Shown: positions 7,536 through 16,338 of the stretch, piece after piece
Layout: each line of letters opens with the position of its first letter
How positions within the stretch are numbered: position 1 is the stretch's first letter
NCBI RefSeq assembly: GCF_014204835.1
Contig: NZ_JACHMD010000001.1
Span: 1,922,001 to 1,986,000 of the forward strand
Reading direction: 5' to 3'
From: Microbacterium marinum
Lineage (GTDB): Bacteria > Actinomycetota > Actinomycetes > Actinomycetales > Microbacteriaceae
Length of the DNA: 64,000 bases
Made by a program: the position numbers and the translations under genes
Notes under the pieces: generated by a model
The model's database searches: none
Told to the model about the DNA's origin: nothing
The model's input: the letters and a program-made list of their open reading frames with translations, nothing else

Positions 7536-8692
7536 TCGCGCTCGAGCGGATCCGGGAGCGGATGGCGGGTCTCGTCTCCGAGGGCGTGCTCGCCGAGGAG
7601 GAGGCTCTGCGGGAGAGCCATGCGCGCGCCGTGTGGACGTGCCTCACGGAGCCGGGCGACGCGGTCGCCGGTGCCGCGATCGACGCGCTCGGCGCCGCCG
7701 ATGCCCTCGATCTCGCTCTCGAAGGGGCGGGACGGCAGACCTCCGATGAACGCTGGAAGGCGGGACTGGCCCGCTGGATGCCGCGTGTGAGCACCGTCGA
7801 CGATGCTCTCGACCGAGCGCGGCGCTCCGGCTCCCGTCTTCTGACTCCGCTCGAGGAGGCATGGCCGGTCGGCCTCTCCGATCTCGGAGCGCACGCCCCG
7901 CACGCGGTCTGGGTGCGCGGCGCGCTGGGCGCGACGGCGGGTGCGCCGGGGGTAGCCCTCGTCGGCGCGCGGGCCGCCACCGCCTACGGCGAGCACGTCG
8001 CGACGGAGCTCTCCGCAGGGCTGACGACATCCGGCATCGCGATCGTGTCCGGCGGGGCGTACGGAATCGACGGGATGGCCCACCGTGCAGCCCTGGCCGC
8101 CGGCGGGACCACCATCGCTGTGCTGGCCGGCGGCGTCGATCGGCTGTATCCCGCCGGTCACGCCGATATGCTCCGGCGGGTCGCCGCCAGCGGAGGAGCC
8201 GTCATCGCCGAGGCCCCCTGCGGCACGACGCCGACGAAGTGGCGATTCCTGCAACGCAATCGGCTCATCGCCGCGCTGTCGGCGGCGACCGTGGTGGTGG
8301 AGGCCGGCTGGCGATCCGGGTCGCTGAACACCGCGGGCCACGCCGCGTCGCTCGGCCGACCGCTCGGGGCGGTGCCGGGCCCGGTCACGAGTGCGGCATC
8401 CGCGGGGTGCCACCGCCTGCTGCGCGAGTATGACGCGCGCTGCGTGACATCGGTCGACGAGGTCCGTGAGCTCCTCGGCGAGACGGCGGGGACGCGGCTG
8501 CCGGAAGGAACCCGGACCGACCACACCAGCAGGCTCGCCGACGCACTCAGCACCCGGTCTCCCCGGCCGCTCGCCGACGTCGCCCGGCGTGCCGGCTTCT
8601 CGGTGGACGACGCGCAGACCCTGCTGGGCTTCGCCGAACTCGAAGGGACGGCGAGACGGACAGCCGCCGGCTGGCTCAGCACCGGACGCTGA
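7532..8692 (+). CDS. dprA: DNA-processing protein DprA
   Basis: DprA loads RecA on incoming single-stranded DNA and binds DNA through a Rossmann-like fold. The fold is visible in VALVGARAATAYGEHVA, VSGGAYGIDGMAHRAALAAG, IAVLAGGVDRLYPAGH and WRFLQRNRLIAALSAATVVVEA. The C-terminal about 70 residues form a DprA-type winged helix (RPLADVARRAGFSVDDAQTL). The 386-residue length is normal. The GTG start overlaps the comM stop. Like comM it is kept in many bacteria not known to be competent. Confidence 0.93.
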   Translation: MIALERIRERMAGLVSEGVLAEEEALRESHARAVWTCLTEPGDAVAGAAIDALGAADALDLALEGAGRQTSDERWKAGLARWMPRVSTVDDALDRARRSGSRLLTPLEEAWPVGLSDLGAHAPHAVWVRGALGATAGAPGVALVGARAATAYGEHVATELSAGLTTSGIAIVSGGAYGIDGMAHRAALAAGGTTIAVLAGGVDRLYPAGHADMLRRVAASGGAVIAEAPCGTTPTKWRFLQRNRLIAALSAATVVVEAGWRSGSLNTAGHAASLGRPLGAVPGPVTSAASAGCHRLLREYDARCVTSVDEVRELLGETAGTRLPEGTRTDHTSRLADALSTRSPRPLADVARRAGFSVDDAQTLLGFAELEGTARRTAAGWLSTGR

Positions 8693-8769
8693 CACCGCCG
8701 CGCGGCCCGGTCGACGACACCCGTGCGCACTCCGCCCGTCCCGGGTGACGGCGCGGCATCCTAAGAAGC

Positions 8770-9666
8770 GTGCAGATCTCCGCTGCGGCCACGGCCTACA
8801 CCGACCACCTGTCGCAGGTGCGTCGGCTGTCGCCCGCGACGGTGCGTGCATACCGGGCCGACCTGAACGATCTCATCGCCATGACCGGCGACGTCCCTCT
8901 CGAGGTCATCGACATCGATGCCCTCCGGGACTGGCAATGGGTCGCCACGCAGAACGGCATCGCCCGCAGCACGCTGGCACGACGCACCGCGACGGTGCGC
9001 GGATTCTTCGCCTGGGCCCTCGAGCACGGTGTCGTCTCGAGCGATCCGACCGTGCGGTTGATCTCCCCGAAGCGTGGGAGGACGTTGCCCACCGTGGCAT
9101 CCGCCGCCACGCTTTCCCACACGCTCGACGATATGCGCCGGACCGCCGATGCGGGCGAGTCGGTCGCGCTGCGCGACGCCGCCGTCCTCGAGGTTCTGTA
9201 CGGTGGCGCGCTCCGCGTCTCCGAGGTCTGCGGGCTTGACCTCGCCTCCCTCGACTCCTCCGGCGGGACCGTGCGCGTCCTCGGTAAGGGATCGAAAGAG
9301 CGGGTGGTGCCGCTCGGAGCGCCCGCGCGAGCCGCCGTCGACGCGTATCTCGTTCGCGGCCGACCCTCGCTTGTCGCGGACGAGAGCGAGGCTGCGCTCT
9401 TCCTCGGCGCCCGCGGAGGAAGGCTCAACCCGAGAACCGTCTACGAGCTCACCCGACGCACCCTGGCCCCCGTCGTCGGGGCGAGCAACGTCGGCCCGCA
9501 CTCGCTGCGACACTCGGCGGCCACCCACCTCCTCGACGGCGGCGCCGATCTCCGGGCCGTCCAGGAGATGCTGGGCCATGCGAGCCTCGGCACCACGCAG
9601 ATCTACACCCACGTATCCACAGAGCGTCTCGCCGCGGCGTACCGCCTCGCTCACCCCCGCGCCTGA
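8770..9666 (+). CDS. xerC: Tyrosine recombinase XerC
   Basis: XerC resolves chromosome dimers at dif with its partner XerD. The 298-residue protein has an N-terminal SAM-like core-binding domain ([21 protein letters not shown]). The catalytic domain shows Arg in [16 protein letters not shown], Lys in [15 protein letters not shown], HxxR in [12 protein letters not shown], His in [15 protein letters not shown] and the nucleophilic Tyr in that last motif. The start is GTG. The position directly after dprA is typical of the chromosomal recombinase, not a phage integrase. It ends 1 bp from the convergent M23 gene. Confidence 0.93.
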   Translation: MQISAAATAYTDHLSQVRRLSPATVRAYRADLNDLIAMTGDVPLEVIDIDALRDWQWVATQNGIARSTLARRTATVRGFFAWALEHGVVSSDPTVRLISPKRGRTLPTVASAATLSHTLDDMRRTADAGESVALRDAAVLEVLYGGALRVSEVCGLDLASLDSSGGTVRVLGKGSKERVVPLGAPARAAVDAYLVRGRPSLVADESEAALFLGARGGRLNPRTVYELTRRTLAPVVGASNVGPHSLRHSAATHLLDGGADLRAVQEMLGHASLGTTQIYTHVSTERLAAAYRLAHPRA

Positions 9667-9667
9667 C

Positions 9668-10168
9668 TCAGCAGCACGGCAGCAGCACGGCCCTCGGGAT
9701 CCCGCGCACCAGCAGCAGGGGGTTCACGTACTCGCCGTGGAGCCGGACGCCCACGTGCACGGTGCCCGCGGCGGCGTGACCTCCGCGGTCGATGGCGGCG
9801 ATCGGATCGCCGCGCCGGACCGCGTCTCCGACACCGCGATCCGTGATGACAGGCTCGATGCTCGTCACCCAGCCACCGCCGTGATCGATCGTGATCACGC
9901 CCCGGCCGGCGACATCGCCACGGAAGGCGACCACGCCGTCGGCCGGCGCGAGGACGCCGGCGTCGGCTGAGGGCGGCGCGAGGTCGATCCCGCGGTGTCC
10001 GGGCCCGTACCGGTGGGCGGGCGCCTCGAACCGGGCGACGACCGCGGCGCCTGCGATCGGCAGATCCCAGACCGGAGCCCCGTCCACCGCGCGGGCCACA
10101 TGAGCGGGGAGAAGGGATGCCGCGACAAGGAGGACGGCGGACAGCAGACGGGTGGCACGGACGCTCAT
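9668..10168 (-). CDS. Secreted M23-family (LytM-like) peptidase domain protein
   Basis: The 166-residue product has a Sec signal peptide (MSVRATRLLSAVLLVAASLL, likely cut after ARA near residue 27) and then one compact M23 domain. The first zinc-ligand motif is HRGIDLAPP, and the last is degenerate: VHVGVRLHGEYVNPLLL keeps His-x-Gly-Val-Arg. This suggests a cell-wall hydrolase or its inactive regulator. The protein is short, with no LysM or coiled-coil region. Genes of this type lie between xerC and rpsB in many Microbacteriaceae. It ends in a Cys-Cys pair. Confidence 0.85.
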   Translation of the reverse strand: MSVRATRLLSAVLLVAASLLPAHVARAVDGAPVWDLPIAGAAVVARFEAPAHRYGPGHRGIDLAPPSADAGVLAPADGVVAFRGDVAGRGVITIDHGGGWVTSIEPVITDRGVGDAVRRGDPIAAIDRGGHAAAGTVHVGVRLHGEYVNPLLLVRGIPRAVLLPCC

Positions 10169-10269
10169 CCGAGCATCGTGTGGCGCGCGCCGTCAGCGCG
10201 CCCACGTCTGTCCGGCATCTGCGAAGAAACTCGGGCCGCGCAGCGGCGGGGAGGAGGCCGCGCTCTTGC

Positions 10270-10275
10270 TACACT
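10270..10275 (+). promoter_or_regulatory. -10 element of the rpsB promoter
   Basis: TACACT lies in the only substantial gap upstream of rpsB. The predicted start near 10282 would leave a leader of about 170 nt. A convincing -35 is not visible. Confidence 0.5.
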
Positions 10276-10278
10276 GGC

Positions 10279-10453
10279 AGGGCACCTCGCATGTCGGGGT
10301 GACTACGCGTGCCCAGAGCGGCCCGACGCCTCCCGGCGTCGATGACGCGGCAACCCACCCTCAGGTCTCCTCACGGAGCGGGTGCGTGCCGGGCACCAGG
10401 CTCGTCGCGACCACCGGTCCGACGCGATCAACCCAAAGAACAGGAGAACGGCC
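10279..10453 (+). promoter_or_regulatory. Candidate structured leader of rpsB
   Basis: This leader of about 170 nt begins with GGGCAC (10279-10284), which can pair with GTGCCC near 10309-10314. A perfect 7-bp stem CGACGCC/GGCGTCG with loop TCCC follows at 10324-10341. The second stem is identical to one in the rplS leader. A long structured 5' region fits autogenous control of S2 synthesis, but this is inference. The ribosome site AGGAG lies about 7 nt before the rpsB ATG. Confidence 0.4.
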
Positions 10454-11350
10454 ATGGCTGTCGTCACCATTCGCCAGCTGCTCGACAGCGGCGTCCACTT
10501 CGGACACCAGACCCGTCGGTGGAACCCGAAGGTCAAGCGCTTCATCCTCACCGAGCGCAGCGGCATCCACATCATCGACCTGCAGCAGTCGCTCGGGTAC
10601 ATCGACAAGGCGTACGAGTACGTCCGCGAGACGGTCGCCCACGGCGGCACCGTGCTCTTCGTCGGCACCAAGAAGCAGGCGCAGGAGATCATCGCCGAGC
10701 AGGCCACGCGCGTCGGCCAGCCCTACGTCAACCAGCGCTGGCTGGGTGGCCTCCTCACCAACTTCTCGACCGTGTCGAAGCGTCTCGCTCGCATGAAGGA
10801 GCTCGAGGAGCTCAACTTCGAGAACCCCGCTGAGAGCGGCTTCACGAAGAAGGAGCTGCTGCTCAAGAAGCGCGAGCTCGACAAGCTCCACAAGTCGCTG
10901 GGTGGTATCCGCAACCTCACCAAGACGCCCTCCGCGATCTGGATCGTCGACGCGAAGCGCGAGCACCTCGCCGTCAGCGAGGCTCAGAAGCTCGGCATCC
11001 CCGTGATCGGCATCCTCGACACCAACGCCGACCCGGACGAGTTCCAGTTCCCGATCCCGGGCAACGACGACGCGATCCGCTCGGTCAGCCTGCTGACGCG
11101 CATCATCGCCGACGCCGCCGCCGAGGGCCTCATCCAGCGTCACCAGCCGACCGACGAGTCCGCTGACGCCGAGCCCCTTGCCGACTGGGAGCGCGAGCTC
11201 CTGGAGTCTGCTCCGGCCGCCGAGGAGGCGCCCGCCGCCGAGACGACCGAGGCTCCCGCCGCGGAGACGACCGAGGCTCCCGCCGCCGAGTCCACCGAGA
11301 CCGCCGCTGCGGAGACCGAGGCTCCGGCCGAGGAGAAGTCCGCGGAGTAA
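10454..11350 (+). CDS. rpsB: 30S ribosomal protein S2
   Basis: The 298-residue product begins [20 protein letters not shown] and carries [35 protein letters not shown] and [14 protein letters not shown], diagnostic of S2. The conserved core ends near residue 250. The tail is an Ala/Glu/Pro/Thr-rich extension containing three near-identical 8-residue repeats (EAPAAETT). ACAGGAGAACGGCC precedes the ATG as ribosome site. It heads the rpsB-tsf unit, with a stem-loop separating it from tsf. Confidence 0.97.
   Translation: MAVVTIRQLLDSGVHFGHQTRRWNPKVKRFILTERSGIHIIDLQQSLGYIDKAYEYVRETVAHGGTVLFVGTKKQAQEIIAEQATRVGQPYVNQRWLGGLLTNFSTVSKRLARMKELEELNFENPAESGFTKKELLLKKRELDKLHKSLGGIRNLTKTPSAIWIVDAKREHLAVSEAQKLGIPVIGILDTNADPDEFQFPIPGNDDAIRSVSLLTRIIADAAAEGLIQRHQPTDESADAEPLADWERELLESAPAAEEAPAAETTEAPAAETTEAPAAESTETAAAETEAPAEEKSAE
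11225..11296 (+). repeat. Three tandem 24-bp units in the rpsB 3' end
   Basis: Three in-frame units encode [16 protein letters not shown] and EAPAAEST. They differ at a few third positions, so they probably arose by duplication, and they could vary in number between strains. Confidence 0.85.
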
Positions 11351-11357
11351 TCCTTCC

Positions 11358-11390
11358 GGCGGTCGCCCCGACATCAGCGGGGCGACCGCC
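11358..11390 (+). terminator. Stem-loop between rpsB and tsf (partial terminator or processing site)
   Basis: GGCGGTCGCCCCG pairs perfectly with CGGGGCGACCGCC (13 bp) around loop ACATCAG. There is no T-tract, so it is more likely an attenuator or RNase processing/stability site that sets the S2 to EF-Ts ratio. That role is inferred. Confidence 0.65.
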
Positions 11391-11429
11391 ATCTGGACAA
11401 TCACCATCACAACTGAGGAGCCGCCACCC

Positions 11430-12257
11430 ATGGCAAACTTCACCATCGCCGACATCAAGACTCTGCGCGAGCAGCTCGGCACGGGCATGGTCGACACCAA
11501 GAAGGCGCTCGAGGAGGCCGACGGCGACCTCGAGAAGGCTGTCGAGATCCTCCGCCTCAAGGGCGCGAAGGGCAACGCGAAGCGTGCCGACCGCTCCACG
11601 AGCGAGGGCCTGGTCGCTGCGCGCGAGCAGGACGGCAAGGTCACGCTGATCGAGCTGAACGCCGAAACCGACTTCGTCGCGAAGAACGACCGCTTCATCG
11701 CGCTCTCCGAGAAGGTCCTCGATGCGGCCGCAGCTGCGGGCGCTGACTCGGCCGAGGCCGCCCTCGCCGCTGACGCCGGCGGCAAGACCGTCGCGGAGCT
11801 CATCAGCGACGAGGCCGCGATCATCGGTGAGAAGGTCGAGCTGCGCCGCGTCCGCACGCTGTCGGGCGACGCGTTCCAGATCTACCTCCACAAGACCAGC
11901 AAGGACCTGCCCCCGCAGGTCGGCGTGGTCGTCGCCTACTCGGGCGATGACGCCGAGACCGCTCGGTCGATCGCGCAGCACATCTCGTTCGCGAACCCGT
12001 CGTATCTCTCCCGCGACGAGGTCCCCGAGGCCGATGTCGAGAAGGAGCGCGAGATCGTCACGGAGATCTCCCGCGGCGAGGGTAAGCCGGAGGCCGCCCT
12101 CCCGAAGATCGTCGAGGGCCGCGTGAACGCCTTCTTCAAGCAGGTCGCCCTGCTCGACCAGGACTACGCGAAGGACAACAAGCTGTCCGTCGCGAAGGTC
12201 GCCGCCGATGCCGGTATCACCGTCACCGGCTTCGCCCGCTTCAAGGTCGGCGCGTAA
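11430..12257 (+). CDS. tsf: Elongation factor Ts
   Basis: EF-Ts is the nucleotide exchange factor for EF-Tu. The 275-residue product has the N-terminal UBA-like domain ([20 protein letters not shown]), the core motif [15 protein letters not shown], and the C-terminal conserved [17 protein letters not shown]. The ATG has a GAGGAG ribosome site about 10 nt upstream. It is followed by a strong terminator, closing the rpsB-tsf unit. Confidence 0.97.
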   Translation: MANFTIADIKTLREQLGTGMVDTKKALEEADGDLEKAVEILRLKGAKGNAKRADRSTSEGLVAAREQDGKVTLIELNAETDFVAKNDRFIALSEKVLDAAAAAGADSAEAALAADAGGKTVAELISDEAAIIGEKVELRRVRTLSGDAFQIYLHKTSKDLPPQVGVVVAYSGDDAETARSIAQHISFANPSYLSRDEVPEADVEKEREIVTEISRGEGKPEAALPKIVEGRVNAFFKQVALLDQDYAKDNKLSVAKVAADAGITVTGFARFKVGA

Positions 12258-12261
12258 GCAT

Positions 12262-12306
12262 CACGGCAAGGGGTTCGCATCGCAAGATGCGAACCCCTTT
12301 TCCGTG
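12262..12306 (+). terminator. Rho-independent terminator after tsf
   Basis: GGGGTTCGCATC pairs perfectly with GATGCGAACCCC around tetraloop GCAA and is followed by TTTT. CACGG and CCGTG can extend the base. This is one of the clearest terminators in the window. Confidence 0.93.
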
Positions 12307-12314
12307 CCGTTCGA

Positions 12315-12320
12315 TAGTCT
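12315..12320 (+). promoter_or_regulatory. -10 element of the pyrH promoter
   Basis: TAGTCT follows directly after the tsf terminator and lies 22 nt before the pyrH GTG, leaving a short leader that contains the ribosome site AGAGGA. Confidence 0.5.
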
Positions 12321-12342
12321 TCACCAGACGAGAGGATCCCGC

Positions 12343-13062
12343 GTGATCGATGAGAACACCGGACGCCGCCGCGTCCTCCTGAAATTGTCCGGAGAGGCGT
12401 TCGGCGCCGGCCAGTTGGGGGTCAACCCCGACGTCGTCAGCCAGATCGCCCAGGAGATCGCCGCAGCCGTCGACCGCGTGGAGATCGCCGTCGTCGTCGG
12501 TGGTGGCAACTTCTTCCGTGGCGCCGAGCTGAGCCAGCGCGGCATGGACCGCGGGCGTGCCGACTACATGGGCATGCTCGGCACCGTGATGAACGCCCTG
12601 GCGCTGCAGGACTTCCTGGAGCAGGCGGGCGCCGCCACCCGGGTCCAGTCGGCGATCTCGATGACCCAGGTGGCGGAGCCGTACATCCCGCGTCGCGCGG
12701 AGCGCCACCTCGAAAAGGGGCGGGTGGTCATCTTCGGCGCCGGCGCGGGGCTGCCCTACTTCTCCACCGACACCGTCGCCGCTCAGCGTGCCTTGGAGAT
12801 CGGCGCCGTCGAGGTGCTCGTCGCCAAGAACGGGGTGGACGGCGTCTACACCGCCGATCCGAAGACGGATGCCACGGCGCAGAAGCTCGACACGATCACC
12901 TACCGCGACGCTCTGCAGCGCGGGCTGAAGGTCGTCGACTCGACCGCGTTCAGCCTCTGCATGGACAACGGCATGGACATGCGGGTGTTCGGCATGGAGC
13001 CTGCCGGAAACGTGACCCGCGCCCTGCTTGGCGAGTCGATCGGCACGCTCGTCAGCGTCTGA
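12343..13062 (+). CDS. pyrH: UMP kinase
   Basis: PyrH phosphorylates UMP to UDP in pyrimidine nucleotide synthesis. The 239-residue product shows the amino-acid-kinase-fold motifs [48 protein letters not shown] and the late [11 protein letters not shown]. The GTG start has AGAGGA 6 nt upstream and fits the family N-terminus; the frame continues upstream through the terminator without conservation. It is followed at about 55 bp by frr, as usual. Confidence 0.95.
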   Translation: MIDENTGRRRVLLKLSGEAFGAGQLGVNPDVVSQIAQEIAAAVDRVEIAVVVGGGNFFRGAELSQRGMDRGRADYMGMLGTVMNALALQDFLEQAGAATRVQSAISMTQVAEPYIPRRAERHLEKGRVVIFGAGAGLPYFSTDTVAAQRALEIGAVEVLVAKNGVDGVYTADPKTDATAQKLDTITYRDALQRGLKVVDSTAFSLCMDNGMDMRVFGMEPAGNVTRALLGESIGTLVSV

Positions 13063-13082
13063 GGAGACGGCACCGCGCCGAC

Positions 13083-13088
13083 TAGACT
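13083..13088 (+). promoter_or_regulatory. Possible -10 element of frr
   Basis: TAGACT lies 30 nt before the frr GTG, which has a GGAG ribosome site, so frr may have its own promoter in addition to read-through from pyrH. Confidence 0.4.
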
Positions 13089-13118
13089 TGACCGGACGTA
13101 CCGACGAATGGAGTGACC

Positions 13119-13673
13119 GTGATCGCCGAGACCCTGGCCGACACGAAGACCCGCATGGACCGAGCGGTGGAGGCGGCGAAGGAGGACTTCGCGACCGTGC
13201 GCACCGGCCGGGCCAACCCTCAGCTGTTCCAGAAGGTGCAGGTCGACTACTACGGGACCCCCACGCCGCTCGCGCAGCTCGCGTCCCTGAACGCCCCTGA
13301 GGCTCGGACCCTCGTCATCACGCCGTACGACAAGTCGGCGCTGAAGGCGATCGAGCAGGCCGTCCGCGACATGCCCAACCTGGGTGCGAACCCCACCAAC
13401 GACGGCAACATCGTGCGCGTCACGATGCCCGAGCTCACCGCGGACCGCCGCAAGGAGTACGTCAAGCTCGTGAAGTCGAAGGCGGAGGACGCGAAGGTGC
13501 ACGTCCGCGGCATCCGTCGCAAGTCGAAGGACGAGCTCGACGCTCTGAAGGGCGAGGTCAGCGACGACGACCTGGCTCGTGCGGAGAAGGAGCTGGACGC
13601 GCTCACCAAGACGCACGTCGACCTGATCGACGAGGCGCTCAAGCGCAAAGAGGCAGAGCTCCTCGAGGTCTGA
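13119..13673 (+). CDS. frr: Ribosome recycling factor
   Basis: RRF splits post-termination ribosomes together with EF-G. The 184-residue product contains [39 protein letters not shown] and the late [17 protein letters not shown] block [20 protein letters not shown]. The GTG at 13119 is chosen because GGAG sits 5 nt upstream; a GTG two codons earlier lacks a ribosome site. It is followed by cdsA after 6 bp. Confidence 0.95.
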   Translation: MIAETLADTKTRMDRAVEAAKEDFATVRTGRANPQLFQKVQVDYYGTPTPLAQLASLNAPEARTLVITPYDKSALKAIEQAVRDMPNLGANPTNDGNIVRVTMPELTADRRKEYVKLVKSKAEDAKVHVRGIRRKSKDELDALKGEVSDDDLARAEKELDALTKTHVDLIDEALKRKEAELLEV

Positions 13674-13679
13674 GAACCC

Positions 13680-14708
13680 ATGAGCGACGAACGATCGGAG
13701 TCGGCGCCCGCGCCCGAGGGGCCGCCTGCGCGGCCGCTGCGACGCGGGGGACCGGCGCTGAACGAGCCCACGGCGTTCTCGAGCCACATGCGCAACGCGC
13801 GTTCGGAGTTCGAGCACCAGATGGAGCGGGCGCGCGTCGAGTTCGAAGAGGCGAACGAGCGGATCAACGCCCGCTCCGGTCGCAACCTCTTCATGGCGAT
13901 CCTGATCGGCGTCGGCATCGGCGTCGTGGTCCTCGGCTCGTTGCTGTTCGTGAAGTGGGCGTTCATCGCCTTCGCGGTGCCCCTGTGCCTCCTCGGCATC
14001 TTCGAGTTCTCACGGGCGCTGCAGCAGGCGGGCCGGCGCATCGACGTGATCCCGCAGATGTTCGCGGGTGTCGTGATCATGGCGGCGGTGTTCGCCGGAT
14101 ATCTGACGCACTGGCTCGTCACCTTCGCTTCGGTCGTGCTCGTGATCATCTGGCGCCTGGTCGCGCAGATGACAGCGCGCGACGGGCGTCGCTACGGAGA
14201 CGTCGTCTCGGACGTGCTTCTCAGCGGGTTCGTGCCGATCTATGTCGCCTTCCACGGAAGTCTGACGCTGGCGATCCTGAAGCAGGATCACGGGGAGTAC
14301 TGGCTCCTCGCCGTTCTCGTCGTCGCGGTCGCCGTCGACACGGGGGCATACGCGAGCGGAATCGCCTTCGGCCGACACCCGATGGCCCCGCGTGTGAGCC
14401 CGAACAAGACGTGGGAGGGGTTCGCCGGCGCCGTTGTGGCGAGCCTGATCGCCGGAGCCCTCCTCGGCGTCTTCATGCTCCAGATCCCGATCTGGGCGGG
14501 GCTCGTCTTCGGGCTCGCGATCCTGCTCTCCGCGACGGTCGGCGATCTCGGCGAGTCGCTGATCAAGCGCGACCTCGGGATCAAGGACATGAGTTCGTTC
14601 CTCCCCGGGCACGGCGGCGTCCTCGACCGTCTCGACTCCATCCTCCCGTCCATGGTCCCGGGCATCGCCCTGTTCTTCCTCCTGTCACCGATGAGCGCAC
14701 TCGTATGA
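13680..14708 (+). CDS. cdsA: Phosphatidate cytidylyltransferase
   Basis: CdsA makes CDP-diacylglycerol, the precursor of membrane phospholipids. The 342-residue integral membrane protein has a charged cytoplasmic N-terminus of about 60 residues and about eight hydrophobic segments. The C-terminal family signature is intact: SLIKRDLGIKDMSSFLPGHG followed by GVLDRLD. The long acidic/basic N-terminus is typical of actinobacterial CdsA. The stop overlaps the next start by 4 bp. Confidence 0.95.
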   Translation: MSDERSESAPAPEGPPARPLRRGGPALNEPTAFSSHMRNARSEFEHQMERARVEFEEANERINARSGRNLFMAILIGVGIGVVVLGSLLFVKWAFIAFAVPLCLLGIFEFSRALQQAGRRIDVIPQMFAGVVIMAAVFAGYLTHWLVTFASVVLVIIWRLVAQMTARDGRRYGDVVSDVLLSGFVPIYVAFHGSLTLAILKQDHGEYWLLAVLVVAVAVDTGAYASGIAFGRHPMAPRVSPNKTWEGFAGAVVASLIAGALLGVFMLQIPIWAGLVFGLAILLSATVGDLGESLIKRDLGIKDMSSFLPGHGGVLDRLDSILPSMVPGIALFFLLSPMSALV

Positions 14709-15259
14709 ACGACACCCCGTCCGCCGCTTTCCCCGCCGTCTCGGGCCGTCGCAAGGGCTACGACCCCGCCGCCGTGGATTCGTTCCTCGGCGCAGCCCGC
14801 ACCGCGTTCGAATCGGAGTCAGCGCAGGTCACGTCCGCTCAGGTTCGGGCAGCGGGCTTCCCTCTCGTGCGCGAGGGCTACGAGCCCGCCGCCGTCGACG
14901 CAGCCCTGGCCCGAATCGAGGATGCGTTCGCGAAGCGCGAGCGTGCGGACGCCATGTCGCGTCGGGGTGCGCGCGCGTGGGTCGGCGCGTCGCGAACGCT
15001 CGCCCAGGAGGTGCTCGATCGCCTGTCCCGGCCCAAGCGCAAGAAGTTTCAGCGCGTCTCCGGGCTTCGCTTCGGATACCGCATCGATGAGGTCGATCTC
15101 GTCGCCGGACGGATCGCCCGTTACCTCGAGAACGGGGAGGGGCTTTCCGTTGAGCAGGTGCGCGGCGTCGCGTTCCGCATGCAGCTCGGCGGTTACGACG
15201 AGGCGCAGGTCGACGCCGTCCTCGACGCCGTCGTCGATGTCATGCTCGCGGTCGGTTGA
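14705..15259 (+). CDS. DivIVA-domain repeat protein
   Basis: The 184-residue protein contains four copies of a short motif GY(D/E/R)xxxVDxxL at about residues 18, 57, 123 and 162. Copies 2 and 4 are each preceded by QVRxxxF, so the protein looks like two tandem double modules (17-75 and 122-180) joined by a basic linker. These resemble the DivI1A-type repeat found in actinobacterial DivIVA-like proteins. DivIVA proteins mark poles and septa, but this one lacks a long coiled coil, so a polar-scaffold role is only inferred. It overlaps cdsA by 4 bp and is probably coexpressed. Confidence 0.8.
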   Translation: MNDTPSAAFPAVSGRRKGYDPAAVDSFLGAARTAFESESAQVTSAQVRAAGFPLVREGYEPAAVDAALARIEDAFAKRERADAMSRRGARAWVGASRTLAQEVLDRLSRPKRKKFQRVSGLRFGYRIDEVDLVAGRIARYLENGEGLSVEQVRGVAFRMQLGGYDEAQVDAVLDAVVDVMLAVG

Positions 15260-15291
15260 CGCACGCCTGGCACCCCTGCTCGCCCCGTGGC

Positions 15292-15297
15292 TAAGAT
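15292..15297 (+). promoter_or_regulatory. -10 element upstream of the lysozyme-fold gene
   Basis: TAAGAT lies 10 nt before the GTG at 15308, predicting a leader of about 3-4 nt. It supports this GTG over the in-frame GTG at 15287, which precedes the -10. Confidence 0.5.
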
Positions 15298-15307
15298 CGG
15301 ATTCACT

Positions 15308-16048
15308 GTGACCAGTGGTGATGAGGTGGTTCCTACCTCCGGGAATCTGGCTCGGCGCACGCCGACGGCGTCCCGGCGGCCGAGTGCGCCTCCGCCGCGC
15401 TGGTCCCGTCGACGCGGCGTGCTGGGGGCTTTCGCCGCCCTCGCGAGTGCCGCGTTCGTCGGCGCGTACGTCGTCCCGCTGACGTCGATCGCCGCGCCCG
15501 CCGAGGCCGCGCCACTCAGTCCGACCTCGCTGTACGCCACCGCGATCGCCGACGCGCAGGTCTACAACGCGGGCGACACGGCCGTCATCGCGCTGGAACG
15601 CGACAGCGACTACAGCGTCTACATCAAGCCCACGCCTACGCCGACACCGACACCGACTCCGACGCCGGAACCGGTCGGCGGATCGAGCGAGTCGGGCGCC
15701 GCGCAGACGCAGGAGGTGTGGTCGCCGCCGTTCGTGACCCCGGATCCGGCAAGCGCTCAGGGCGTCGCGTACGGCATGGTGACCGCGCGCGGCTGGAGCG
15801 ATGACGAGTTCGCCTGCCTCGTGGCCCTGTGGAATAAGGAGTCTGGCTGGCGGGTGAATGCGTACAACGCGAGCAGCGGCGCCTACGGCATCCCGCAGGC
15901 CCTCCCCGGCAACAAGATGGCGAGTGTGGCTGCGGACTGGGAGAGCAACGCCGCCACCCAGATCACGTGGGGGCTGGGATACATCCAGGGCCGGTACGGC
16001 ACACCCTGCGGCGCCTGGGCGATGTCGCAGCGGTCGGGTTGGTACTGA
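15308..16048 (+). CDS. Secreted lysozyme-fold/transglycosylase-like protein
   Basis: The 246-residue product has an Arg-rich N-terminus, then a hydrophobic export segment (GVLGAFAALASAAFVGAYVV, about residues 37-56) with an AEAAP-type cleavage site. A Pro-Thr spacer of about 15 residues follows. The C-terminal domain of about 85 residues (CLVALWNKESGWRVNAYNA, then GAYGIPQALPGNKM) is a lysozyme-like fold seen in actinobacterial peptidoglycan transglycosylases. The Glu in NKESGW is the likely catalytic acid. It is probably a cell-wall hydrolase. Confidence 0.82.
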   Translation: MTSGDEVVPTSGNLARRTPTASRRPSAPPPRWSRRRGVLGAFAALASAAFVGAYVVPLTSIAAPAEAAPLSPTSLYATAIADAQVYNAGDTAVIALERDSDYSVYIKPTPTPTPTPTPTPEPVGGSSESGAAQTQEVWSPPFVTPDPASAQGVAYGMVTARGWSDDEFACLVALWNKESGWRVNAYNASSGAYGIPQALPGNKMASVAADWESNAATQITWGLGYIQGRYGTPCGAWAMSQRSGWY

Positions 16049-16052
16049 GCGG

Positions 16053-16334
16053 ATGCCGCGGTCCAATCGCCGGCGTCCGTCCGAACCGGATGCGTCGTTC
16101 GACCGCCTGCTGAGCGGGTGGAAGCGCACCGAGCGTCGCCGCGGCGCCGAGTGGACGGTGCAGCCGCTGTCCGCACCGCAGGCGCGTAAGGAGTACACGT
16201 GTCCCGGCTGCGGTCGCACGATCGCGGTGGGTGTGGCGCATCTGGTGGTGTGGCGTGCCGACGGCGTCCTGGGCGACGCCGCGGACCTCGCGGCGCGGCG
16301 CCACTGGCATCAGACCTGCTGGCGGGTCGCCTGA
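16053..16334 (+). CDS. Small basic protein with a probable zinc-binding CxxC/HxxxC motif
   Basis: The 93-residue product begins MPRSNRRRPSEPDASFDRLL and ends with YTCPGCGRTIAVGVAHLVVW followed by RRHWHQTCWRVA. The CxxC and later HxxxC arrangement suggests one structural zinc. Family members occur across Actinobacteria without known function and are often mislabelled as ATP/GTP-binding; no P-loop is present. It starts 4 bp after the upstream stop and ends 4 bp from the convergent transporter gene. Confidence 0.7.
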   Translation: MPRSNRRRPSEPDASFDRLLSGWKRTERRRGAEWTVQPLSAPQARKEYTCPGCGRTIAVGVAHLVVWRADGVLGDAADLAARRHWHQTCWRVA

Positions 16335-16338
16335 CCGC

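Noticed and set aside
8770..9666. Phage or island integrase
   Set aside because: The recombinase sits in the conserved dprA-rpsB context with no attachment repeats or mobile genes, fitting XerC.
10169..10180. Leaderless -10 (CACGAT) upstream of the M23 peptidase gene
   Set aside because: The spacing of 6 nt fits, but the hexamer lacks the TA start and may be chance.
15635..15672. Pro-Thr coding repeat in the lysozyme-fold gene as a microsatellite or phase-variation tract
   Set aside because: The units are 6 bp and in frame, so slippage would not shift the frame; it is a usual cell-wall spacer.
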